From positions 4,502,593 to 4,566,592 of the forward strand of contig NZ_CP007142.1 of NCBI RefSeq assembly GCF_000940805.1: DNA of 64,000 bases, in the 5' to 3' direction. The stretch comes from Gynuella sunshinyii YC6258 (lineage in GTDB: Bacteria > Pseudomonadota > Gammaproteobacteria > Pseudomonadales > Natronospirillaceae). Under the pieces are notes generated by a model, which was given only the letters and a program-made list of their open reading frames with translations, ran no database searches and was not told the DNA's origin. A program made the translations under genes and the position numbers. Positions 1-9,500 of the stretch are shown piece by piece; position 1 is the stretch's first letter, and each line of letters opens with the position of its first letter.

Positions 1-2905
1 CCTGACTGTAGGTATATCGCAATACATCACCTGCATTGGGATCAGTTGCTTCCACATCATAGCGATAACCACTGTCGTCATTTCCGCGAATAACCGCTGT
101 GGAAGTGATTTGAGGCGGTAGATTTGCGTGTACAACGACGGTAAATGTCTGCTCTGTGGATTCACCACGCAGATCGGTTACCTGTACGGTGACCGTGTAA
201 GTTCCTGGCTCAATACCCCCTGGTGCTGAGGTGAACTGGCCGGTATGAGGATCGAGATACAATCCTTCAGGCCCTTGTATCAACGCATAAGAATGGGCGT
301 CTGCGATATCGACATCCGTGCTGGTGATCTGGTAATTGAACGATTGTCCGCTCTGCCATTCTATCGGTGGTTCGCTGGTAATCACGGGTGCCTGATTGAC
401 ATCATCGACATTCAGGGTATACACCTGGGTATCGAACAACTGGCCCGGGTCCGTCGCACGCACTCTTACCAGCGCGGCGACGGTCTGATTATTGGTAATA
501 TCACACTCATCAGCCTCTGCACTGACCGTTAAGGTGACATAAATATCATCCGTCAGCTCAGCGTCGGAGACCGTTATGGATGGTTGCAATGACTGGTTAC
601 TGGCAATCTGATCCAGCTGCACACTGCCCAGCAACTCATTGTTTTCGGGAACTCCGTTATAGAAGTTCACCATTACAGGTACGGTTATGTCCGCCAGGCC
701 CCGATTGCGAATCACCGCACTGAGGGTATCCAGACCACCCTCTCCCTCAGTCAACAGAATATGGCCGGCACTGACATCAGGATTCCCCAAATGCTCCAAC
801 GCTACCGGCAGATACGACATCACCAGACTGGTGGTCGCCAGACGGGTGGTAAACAGACCACTGTTGGTAATCCAGGTACCATCGGGCTGTTGGGATGACA
901 ACAAGTACTCGATATTATCCAGCACGGCTTTATCGGTCAGATCCGGATTCAGATAATTCAACGCCAACCCAACCCAGGCAGAAGGCAGCGGATCACTTAC
1001 GGTGCCACTGGCTCTCATCCCCCAACCACCATCATCTTCCTGGCGATTACGCAACAACACATCCAGGTCATGCATATCTGCGGCGATGGATATCAAGCGG
1101 TCATCATCCGGCGTTAGTTGGCTCAATACCTCATACAGTTCACCGAGCGCAACCAGACGCAATGCATTCGGCAGGTTGGTATCTTCATTCAGATGTGTCC
1201 TGCCCAGGATAAATTCTGCGATGCTGTCCAACGCATTGGAATACTGATCCATTACCGTTTGTTGTTCGACAGACAGACTGTCTTGCTCCAACGCGTCCAA
1301 TATGTATCGACTGGCTCCCAATGCCACCAAAGCTGTCATGGAATCCGCATTGTTTAACCATCCACTACTATGATCATTGGTCCAGTAGATTGAATTGCTG
1401 CTGCTCTGTTTACGGCCCCACAAGAAATTCAATGCTTTTGCTCTGGCATCAAAAGTGACCGCTCGATCAGGTACAAAACTCAATGCCCATAATGCAAATG
1501 CAGTCTGGTTCTTGGCATATTCCGGATGTGACCGGCGAATGGCCCCATCACTCAACTGGCTGTTTATGATTTCGTTCAACAGATAAGTTGCGACTTCTTC
1601 ATCAACATCGGCTTTGTCCAGAGAGGACTGCAACCCCAACAATGTTTGGGTCTGAATATGACACCCCAGACAGTTATTGGTTTTATGCCAGTCAACGGCT
1701 GCAGGCGCGACAAACAGACTGCCTTGGGCAATCGCTTCTCTGACCCGGTGGAACAGCGGCGCGATATAGGATAACGATGATGTTTCATCACCATCCTCGT
1801 AGACTTTCACTGCTCCGGTTGGCACCACATAACACTGATTGTTAAACGTCGGCACTGTCTGGACATAACGGCTTTGCGGCAACCAGCTGATTAATCCGGT
1901 CGTACCGTCAATGCTCATACCTGCGGGGGCGAGATCCAGGGAATATGAAATCGGATCTTCATCAGGATCGGTGACTTCCAGTTGATACTTATAAGTGCTT
2001 TGCTCTGGTGTGGCGGTGACAGGGGTACTGATAATTACGGGCGGTTCATTGGAAACCGGCAAATCACCTGCAAATGGCACCTGGTTGATCTGCATCGGAC
2101 CATTCCAGGAGCGGGCAAACAGCTGTCCTTTAATAACACCCGCTGGATTTTCCAGGTGTGCCAGAGGGGCAAGAACGGAACCTTCCACACCAACGGATTG
2201 CAACGTCAGCGAAGTTGCCTGATAAAAGTTATAGACCACATGATTACGGACACTTTCCAGGGACTGCAATCCCATATTGGTCATGCCGGTGGCTGCGCCG
2301 TCGATATTAAAAACATAGGTTGCATCAGCCGGTGCACAACTCAGATCCACCTTGAAGGTGTTGGCCGCCAGGACCTGGTTGCCATCCAGTTGAAACACCT
2401 GAGTGGTGGCATCACAGGCGGCGGTCATGTACAAACCACCCCACTGAAATTTTACTTCGGTATTGGCTTCCAGAGCCGCCAGATCGGCAGAAAGCTGAGT
2501 CAATTCTGCTTCCGCTTCGGCAAAATCAATCGGCAAACTCGCTCCTGCTACAATGCTGGCTCCCTCCGCCATGCTGTAACGGACAGACTCTGAAATGTCG
2601 TCCGTGCTGCCTGCAGCAAGAATATTGCCATGGTAAGCCTTACCATTACTGAAGTGGATATCTCCACCCGCCACCAGTACAGCATCAGGCGGTGCGGTTT
2701 TCACTAACTGTCCAATCGCATAAGACGTTAACGAAATATTTCCGCCGGCGGCGAGCCGGCCTTCGACATCAGATGCAGCGGCGGTAAAGTCACCAAACAC
2801 CAGTGCGTTATAGGGCTGGGCAACGCCAAAATCTTCAGCAAATGAAGAAAATGCGGTTAATACAGAAGTAAGCAGAATAAGGGGAAGGGTGACGATCTTT
2901 GTCAT
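1..2905 (-). CDS. Choice-of-anchor-A surface protein with CxxCH motif and cyclase-like repeats (C-terminus outside window)
   Basis: The frame is open from the ATG at 2905 to the window edge (968 codons). A Sec signal peptide covers about residues 1-23. Residues 24-290 match the choice-of-anchor-A domain (start FGVAQPYNALVFGDF, then GRLAAGGNISL). A putative Ig/cadherin-like repeat follows at about 295-360. A CLGCH motif, a possible haem c site, lies at 412-416 inside VDWHKTNNCLGCHIQTQ. Next comes an alpha-helical region with EDDGGWG and QPDGTW motifs like squalene-cyclase/prenyltransferase repeats, then a CARDB-like beta domain and at least two more Ig-like repeats. Choice-of-anchor-A proteins are normally surface-exposed and anchored by variable C-terminal signals; here the C-terminus is missing. 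The function is unknown; adhesion or redox at the cell surface is an inference. Confidence 0.8.
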   Translation of the reverse strand, partial: MTKIVTLPLILLTSVLTAFSSFAEDFGVAQPYNALVFGDFTAAASDVEGRLAAGGNISLTSYAIGQLVKTAPPDAVLVAGGDIHFSNGKAYHGNILAAGSTDDISESVRYSMAEGASIVAGASLPIDFAEAEAELTQLSADLAALEANTEVKFQWGGLYMTAACDATTQVFQLDGNQVLAANTFKVDLSCAPADATYVFNIDGAATGMTNMGLQSLESVRNHVVYNFYQATSLTLQSVGVEGSVLAPLAHLENPAGVIKGQLFARSWNGPMQINQVPFAGDLPVSNEPPVIISTPVTATPEQSTYKYQLEVTDPDEDPISYSLDLAPAGMSIDGTTGLISWLPQSRYVQTVPTFNNQCYVVPTGAVKVYEDGDETSSLSYIAPLFHRVREAIAQGSLFVAPAAVDWHKTNNCLGCHIQTQTLLGLQSSLDKADVDEEVATYLLNEIINSQLSDGAIRRSHPEYAKNQTAFALWALSFVPDRAVTFDARAKALNFLWGRKQSSSNSIYWTNDHSSGWLNNADSMTALVALGASRYILDALEQDSLSVEQQTVMDQYSNALDSIAEFILGRTHLNEDTNLPNALRLVALGELYEVLSQLTPDDDRLISIAADMHDLDVLLRNRQEDDGGWGMRASGTVSDPLPSAWVGLALNYLNPDLTDKAVLDNIEYLLSSQQPDGTWITNSGLFTTRLATTSLVMSYLPVALEHLGNPDVSAGHILLTEGEGGLDTLSAVIRNRGLADITVPVMVNFYNGVPENNELLGSVQLDQIASNQSLQPSITVSDAELTDDIYVTLTVSAEADECDITNNQTVAALVRVRATDPGQLFDTQVYTLNVDDVNQAPVITSEPPIEWQSGQSFNYQITSTDVDIADAHSYALIQGPEGLYLDPHTGQFTSAPGGIEPGTYTVTVQVTDLRGESTEQTFTVVVHANLPPQITSTAVIRGNDDSGYRYDVEATDPNAGDVLRYTYSQ

Positions 2906-3315
2906 AATGGCGGTCCTGGAAACAATCCGGTTTTCAAAAAATCCATAACCCGGCATCACCTGTTATGACAGGTAAGTAGCCGAGATCGGCGGATAGTATA
3001 GATTATGAAAATAAAAAGGAAATTTATTAAAAGAAGGAGAAAACTAGCCGCTCATGAATGAGAACTACGTCACATTAAAATGTCATTTAATGTCTCTTTT
3101 TTCTGATTGGTTACCGGACAATAACTACCCTCTCGTGACCATTTTTCCATTGACACGACCGATACCTTTAATGTCCCACTTCTCAAAAAAAAAGCGGGCA
3201 CATGGCCCGCTGTTGGAAACCTCCTGGTGATCAAGCAAAACACCCTGACACTCAGTTATGGAATAATCCATTCGGTTTATATGTTGGCCGGATTTAATCC
3301 GGCCATGAGTCGATC
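2906..3315. other. Intergenic region between the anchor-A gene and the xylan island
   Basis: No credible ORF lies here. It holds the upstream, AT-rich promoter region of the leftward surface-protein gene and, near 3184-3211, the terminator of the xylanase gene that ends at 3316. Confidence 0.6.
3184..3211 (-). terminator. Rho-independent terminator of the CE6/GH10 gene
   Basis: Read on the minus strand, a perfect 7-bp stem AGCGGGC/GCCCGCT with a 5-nt loop is followed by nine T residues. It lies about 105 nt after the stop codon at 3316. Confidence 0.85.
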
Positions 3316-6243
3316 TTACCGACCCAGATAGTTCATCAGCCAGGTCATGGCCGGACGTGGGTTACCATTGCTGGAAATCAAGCCACTGCCGTTAACCCAG
3401 GTTGAGCCTACAACGTAACCCCACAGCGTAATACCTTTCACTGATGGGTGGTTATAGAACAACGGGAACTGAGACTGCATGACACTCAGCTGTGTCTGAT
3501 CATTGGATTTCGCAACATCGTATTCAGAGATGTAAATCGGCAGACCCAGCGCAGCGACACGGTTCAGTTTGTTTTCGATATCTGACAATGAACGATCTTC
3601 CAGACCATGAGACTGAAGCCCGATTGCGTCAACCACACCCGCATTGACAGCCGGAGTTGCCATCGCAATGAACTCATCGGTATTCCAACTCAGAACGTTA
3701 TAGTCATTCAGAATCAAAATGGCGTTAGGACAATACTGACGGGCCAACTGGAAGGATTTTATAATCCAGTTGCTGCCAAAGGCACTCTGCGCATACCCTG
3801 CTGGAGCATGTCCTGGCGTGGATTCATTGACAACATCGATCATATCGACATCAGGATAACGGGTACAGAAATCCCGAATCCATTCTTCAATCTCCGCAGC
3901 CTGTTCAGATGGGCTCAGTGAATCAATCCAGGTTGGATACTGACTACCCCAGACAAACGTATGTTGTTTGAACGGAATATTATGCTGTTTGGCATAATTA
4001 TAAGCGGCATCAACACCACTCCAGTTGTATACGTCACGGGTACGTTCTACTGAACCCCACTTACCTTCGTTTTCAGGTGTAATCTGATCCCAGTACTGAA
4101 CGAAATCAGATCTGACTGATCCATTAGTGGTAATGTTACCGACAAAGAAGTCGTGATTAGTACCACCACCATTGCCGTTATCATCACTGACTTCACCACC
4201 CACAGAGAAATCATCAACATAGTAACTGACAGTATCATTGTCGGATTCAACAATGAATTTCTCGAATGGAGTGCCACTTTGAGTATAGAGACCCTGCAAC
4301 AGAGTCCACTGACTGGCAGATGCAGTTGCGGTAGCAATATGCTCATACTCATTGTAAGTGGAGGAGTCTGAATCGTCCTGGCGTTTGGCAGTCAGAATCA
4401 TCGGTACATCAGCTGATCCCGGAGCCAGTTTCACCCAAACGGCCACATCATATTGATTGCCATTAGTCAATTTACCAACATTGAACGTAATGCCATGCCA
4501 GCCAGATGTTCTGCCGGTAATATATGCACTGGCAGAACCGCTGTGTTTGTCAGCAGTGGAACGAGTCAATGTACCGGCTGTTGTACCCCAGTTGGACAGG
4601 CCATCTTCGACACCGCCGTTAACAGCGAAGTTATTGGCAGGTACTTCATAACCACCACCACCATTGTCTCCACCGTTGTCACCGCCGCCATTGTCTCCAC
4701 CATTGTCACCGCCGCCATTATCTCCACCATTGTCACCGCCACCGTCGACACGATTCACACACAAGCCAACAGAAGAGTCGGTTTGACCAGGTTGTAGAAC
4801 GTCATTCCAACCAGCACCAGATACTGTCAGAGTCAAACCACTTTGGCTCCAGGTACCATTCCAAAGACTGTTAACATCACCATCCATTTGCAATGACACT
4901 TCCCAGGTAACCGCAGATGAATTGTTATTGGTAACTACCAGAGTTCCACAGTAACCTTCACCCCAATCATTGCCAATCTCGATGTTGGCTGAGACACCCG
5001 GTGTACCGCCAGTGTTACCATCACCAGAACTACCACCATCTGAAGAACCACCGCCACTAGAAGAACCATCGACATTACCAAAGCCAATTGAGCCGTTGCA
5101 ATGCAGCCATTCTGAGTAGCTTCCGCCACCACAGCTGTCGTTGCCCCAAACACCGGTATTGTCATCCTGATCTTCCGCTTGACGAACCACACCGTTTACC
5201 ACGATGTAATCAACCTGGACATCACGATCACCACTATCATTGGTAAAACCGACACGGATTTCACCAGTCGCATCTGTTTTGATAGTGTAATCAGACATAT
5301 AAGAGGTAGCCGTCCAGGCTTTTACAGTGGTACCGCCGACTTGCAGGTTAACGGCTTCATCACCGACAACACCACTCAGACGAACAACAATAGTATTGGC
5401 ACCTGAACCATTGTCACCATCACCACCAGAAGCTGATGTATCCACCAACTCCAACATTTTGTTCGCATACCGACGACCCATTTCACGAACCCCAGGAGAG
5501 TCAAAGTGATATTGGTCGTGAATATTCAGTCCTTCAGCACTTACAACGTGCGCGTTACTGACAACAGAGGGTAATTGTGCAATCAGCGTATTATGGCTGG
5601 CACAACATGCCGGATAAGGCAATTCACCGGCAATAAATGGAACATTGCCGATACCGAGGTCATTGCGGATATCAGTTACCAACTGATTTACCCGACCTGG
5701 CCAGGCTGGATCACCGGTATTACTTTCGCCCTGATGAAAAATAATGCCTTTGATAACACCTTTTTCCTGTGCTTTACGAGCGATATCTATTAACCACTGA
5801 TAACCGCCATTAAAGTTGTTAGGAGTAGAACCAAAAGAAGGCTGACAGGCATTGTAAGTACCACAATTTTTCAGGAAATACTCGATTTTCTGACCACCAA
5901 ATGCAGCGCCTACAAGACCAATGGTCACTGCCTGATCAGAGTTATCTGCCATGGTTTTGCCGAAATAATCGCCAGGGCCAAGACCCGAATTACAACGGAT
6001 CAGAGGCGGTGCAGCAACACGCCATTGACCATAAGATGCCAGACCAGGACAGCTTTCATCCTGCAACACCATGACTCTGGAATTGGTTACACGATCCTGA
6101 GTTTCAATTGGCGCAGCACCTTCCATGTTTGACTGCCCAACCATCAGATATATATGAAAATTTGGATCAGGTTCTGCGAATGCTGGCATCGATACTATCG
6201 ATGTCAGTACAGCAAGAGAGAAAAGGTTTTTAAGTTTTTTCAT
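3316..6243 (-). CDS. Bifunctional acetyl-xylan esterase (CE6) / endo-xylanase (GH10) with CBM60, CBM2 and CBM22
   Basis: Secreted 975-residue enzyme with a Sec signal peptide cleaved near A23. Residues 28-270 are a CE6/SASA-type esterase: GQSNMEG holds the likely nucleophile S38, then FHQGESNT, and DQYHFD with the likely His. About 280-395 is a CBM60-type calcium-dependent xylan module (DRDVQVDYIVVNGVVRQAED). About 420-500 is CBM2, then a GGDNGG repeat linker, CBM22 at about 535-690, and GH10 at about 700-975. The GH10 acid/base is E807 in DVVNES and the nucleophile E907 in YISEYD. The enzyme should remove acetyl groups and cut the xylan backbone in one polypeptide. The CBM22 and GH10 parts are close copies of those in the gene upstream (6555-11108). 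The AUG has no strong Shine-Dalgarno. Confidence 0.93.
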   Translation of the reverse strand: MKKLKNLFSLAVLTSIVSMPAFAEPDPNFHIYLMVGQSNMEGAAPIETQDRVTNSRVMVLQDESCPGLASYGQWRVAAPPLIRCNSGLGPGDYFGKTMADNSDQAVTIGLVGAAFGGQKIEYFLKNCGTYNACQPSFGSTPNNFNGGYQWLIDIARKAQEKGVIKGIIFHQGESNTGDPAWPGRVNQLVTDIRNDLGIGNVPFIAGELPYPACCASHNTLIAQLPSVVSNAHVVSAEGLNIHDQYHFDSPGVREMGRRYANKMLELVDTSASGGDGDNGSGANTIVVRLSGVVGDEAVNLQVGGTTVKAWTATSYMSDYTIKTDATGEIRVGFTNDSGDRDVQVDYIVVNGVVRQAEDQDDNTGVWGNDSCGGGSYSEWLHCNGSIGFGNVDGSSSGGGSSDGGSSGDGNTGGTPGVSANIEIGNDWGEGYCGTLVVTNNNSSAVTWEVSLQMDGDVNSLWNGTWSQSGLTLTVSGAGWNDVLQPGQTDSSVGLCVNRVDGGGDNGGDNGGGDNGGDNGGGDNGGDNGGGGYEVPANNFAVNGGVEDGLSNWGTTAGTLTRSTADKHSGSASAYITGRTSGWHGITFNVGKLTNGNQYDVAVWVKLAPGSADVPMILTAKRQDDSDSSTYNEYEHIATATASASQWTLLQGLYTQSGTPFEKFIVESDNDTVSYYVDDFSVGGEVSDDNGNGGGTNHDFFVGNITTNGSVRSDFVQYWDQITPENEGKWGSVERTRDVYNWSGVDAAYNYAKQHNIPFKQHTFVWGSQYPTWIDSLSPSEQAAEIEEWIRDFCTRYPDVDMIDVVNESTPGHAPAGYAQSAFGSNWIIKSFQLARQYCPNAILILNDYNVLSWNTDEFIAMATPAVNAGVVDAIGLQSHGLEDRSLSDIENKLNRVAALGLPIYISEYDVAKSNDQTQLSVMQSQFPLFYNHPSVKGITLWGYVVGSTWVNGSGLISSNGNPRPAMTWLMNYLGR
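4648..4745 (-). repeat. GGDNGG-type linker repeat
   Basis: Short in-frame tandem repeats encode Gly-Gly-Asp-Asn units between CBM2 and CBM22. The same DNA pattern recurs in the other three xylan genes, which makes it a possible recombination substrate. Confidence 0.85.
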
Positions 6244-6554
6244 AGCCGTTTCTTGTTGTGTCAGTTTTAAAATTTATGTGAAATTGAAGAACTCTGAAAA
6301 TCCGAATTAATTAACGAACGTACTAACCCGCTTGCAGAATTAAAAAAACAAAGATTCAACAGAACAACAGCCCTCTCAACATCACTACCGGAGTAATAAC
6401 ATCAACCGTTATATTTTTGCATAAAACCAACATTTGGTTTTGGGCAAAAACGTGACATATAGATCATTCTCAAAATTTAAATTTTTTAGCGATCTCCTGG
6501 AAACGTGTATTTATACCGCCACCGATATTCCGGTGGCGGCAGTTAACGACCTAC
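6244..6554. other. Intergenic region between two xylanase genes
   Basis: No gene seen. It contains an AT-rich upstream region for the CE6/GH10 gene and a GC-rich hairpin at 6516-6539 just past the stop of the GH43/GH10/GH62 gene. Confidence 0.6.
6516..6539 (-). terminator. Hairpin after the GH43/GH10/GH62 gene
   Basis: A perfect 9-bp stem CCGCCACCG/CGGTGGCGG with a 6-nt loop starts 15 nt past the stop codon. There is no T-run on the minus strand, so it may pause RNA polymerase or protect the 3' end rather than act as a classic terminator. Confidence 0.5.
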
Positions 6555-9500
6555 CTATTTGGCTCTTAACAATCCAAGCCGATAAGGAAGCTTATTATAA
6601 TCCGATGTGCCGGAATTTGGATCCTGACCTTGGTACAGGTACTCCATATTACAGGCATTAATGGTCAGGGTCTGATCATATCCCGAACGAATCATTTCTC
6701 CATGACTGATATCGTCAGTCCATTTACCACTTGGGAACGAGACGTTTGCTGCCCCGGCAAATGGATTGGATTGAGTATCAGCCAGAGGCGTCCATGGGCC
6801 ATCGAGACTGGTTGAAGTCCATGACCGGAAATAACGAGGACCATAGGCTTCCACCAACAACAAATACTTATTGGTACCTTCCACTTTGTAAACGTTGGAT
6901 GCTTCAAAGAGTTTTCCTACCGCATCCGACATTACAACCTCATAACCAGAGAAGTTAGGGAAATTACCAATGGATACTTTGGAACGATAAAGCTTGCCAT
7001 CGTCTCCAGAGAAGAACAGGTGGCAGTAGTTATCATCACAAATAACCCAGTAGTCGATACCATTGCTAGGTCCACCACTCAACAAAGATTTAGGTGATGT
7101 CCAACCAGCCGGGTTACTGATATCAGTGTTAGTGGAATATTTAGCACCCCATTGATAAATCAGGTACCACTTTTTGTGAGGTTCAAAGTAAAACACTTCT
7201 GGTGCAACAGTACTGCCGGCAGATGTAGTCGACATATCAACCTGTCCTGCAGATCCAGCCTGTGACCAGTCGCTGAAGTTCAAGTAAACACCACCCCATC
7301 CGTTCTTGGCAGTATCGAACACCGTGGCAAATACGTGATACTTGTTATTGTATTTGACAATAGTCGGATCTTTGATCGATACCCAATTCGAATTCTTAGG
7401 TGAAATTAATGGAGCCGTTGAATCCCAGCTGAACTTCGATGGCAAATCACAAGTCTGACCACCACCATTGTCGCCACCGCTATTACTGCCGCGCTGTTCT
7501 TTCAGGTAATTCATCAGCCAGGTCATGGCCGGACGTTGGTTACCATCGCTGTAAATCAAACCGGTACCATCCTGCCAAGTTGTACCTACCACATAACCCC
7601 ACAGCGTAATACCTTTTACTGACGGATGAGTGTAGAACAATGGGAATTGAGACTTCATGACATCCAACTGTGCCTGATCATTAGACTTCGCAATGTCATA
7701 TTCAGAAATATAGATTGGCAGACCCAATGCAGCTATACGGTTCAGTTTGCTTTCGACATCTGAGAATGGGCGATCAGCCAGACCATGTGCCTGCAGACCG
7801 ATTGCATCAACCACACCCGCATTAATTACAGGAGTTGCCATCGCAATGAACTCATCGGTATTCCAACTCAGAACGTTATAGTCATTCAGAATCAAAGTGG
7901 CGTTAGGACAATACTGACGGGCCAACTGGAAGGATTTAATAATCCAGTTGCTGCCAAAGGCACTCTGCGCATACCCTGCTGGAGCATGTCCTGGCGTAGC
8001 TTCGTTGACAACATCGATCATATCGACATCAGGATAACGGGTACAGAAATCCCGAATCCACTCTTCAATCTCCGCAGCCTGTTCAGATGAGCTCAGTGAA
8101 TCAATCCAGGCTGGATACTGACTACCCCAAACAAACGTATGTTGTTTGAACGGAATATTATGCTGTTTGGCATAATTATAAGCAGCATCAACACCACTCC
8201 AGTTGTATACGTCACGGGTACCTTCTACTGAACCCCACTTACCTTCGTTTTCAGGTGTAATCTGATCCCAGTACTGAACGAAATCAGATCTGACTGCACC
8301 GCTGGTAGTAATGTTACCCACAAACTTATAATTGCCAGAACCGCCACCATTATCACTCACCTCTCCGCCAACGGAAAAGTCATCAACATAGTAACTGACG
8401 GTATCGTTGTCGGATTCAACGATGAAATGCTCAAATGGTGTTCCGCTTTGAGTATAGAAACCCTGTAGCAGAGTCCAGTTACTGGCAGATGCTGTTGTGG
8501 TAGCAATGTGTTCATATTCATTGTAAGTCGATGAGTCTGAGTCATCCTGACGTTTGGCAGTCAGAATGATCGGAGCATCAGCTGATCCTGGTGCCAGCTT
8601 CACCCAAACGGCCACGTCATATTGATTGCCATTGGTAAGCTCACCAACATTAAATGTCACACCATTCCAGCCAGATGTTCTGCCGGAAATTAACGCACTG
8701 GCGGAACCGCTGTGTTTGTCGGCAGTCGTACGGGTCAAAGTACCGGCTGTTGTACCCCAATTGGACAGGCCGTTTTCGACACCACCATTAACGGCAAAGT
8801 TATTGGCAGGTACTTCATAATCACCGCCGTTGTCACCACCGCCATTGTCACCACCACCGTTGTCACCACCGCCATTATCGCCACCACCCGTATCTCCGTT
8901 ACGGTCTACACAGAAACCAATGGAGCTATCGCTTTGGCCTGGCTGTAAAACGTCATTCCAACCAGCACCGGTCACCGTCATCACTGTTCCGGTTTGACTC
9001 CAGCTACCATTCCAAAGGTTGGTGACAGCACCATTTACGTCCACGCTAACAGACCATGTGACTGCAGAACTATTGGTATTGGTTATCTTCAGTGAAGCAC
9101 AATAACCGGTTCCCCAGTCATTACTGATGTCAATGTCTGCCGTAACACCAGGAGTTGTCTGCTGAGCCGATCCTCCACTAGAGCCCCCGGAACCGTTATC
9201 ACCACCAGAAGATCCACCGTCTGATCCACCGGAACCGTTGTCGCCACCGGTGCCATTATCACCGCCAGAACCATCACCACTGTTTGTCAATGCAATAGTA
9301 CCGGTCGATGCATTCAGGGTTACGTTATCCAATTTCGCACCGTCTTCACGACGCAGAATTCTCAGTACGTGATCCCCTGCTGACAGGTTGTTAAAGCTTT
9401 CCAGACTCAGAGTGCCCCAGCCGCTGGTAGCGGTGTTGTTCTGGGTGATCCAGTCGCCGGAATCCACTTTGTAATAAAAGGAATCATCATTACCATTCGC

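Noticed and set aside
1982-2593. 203-codon plus-strand ORF within the anchor-A gene
   Set aside because: Antisense to an intact frame with a signal peptide and known domains.
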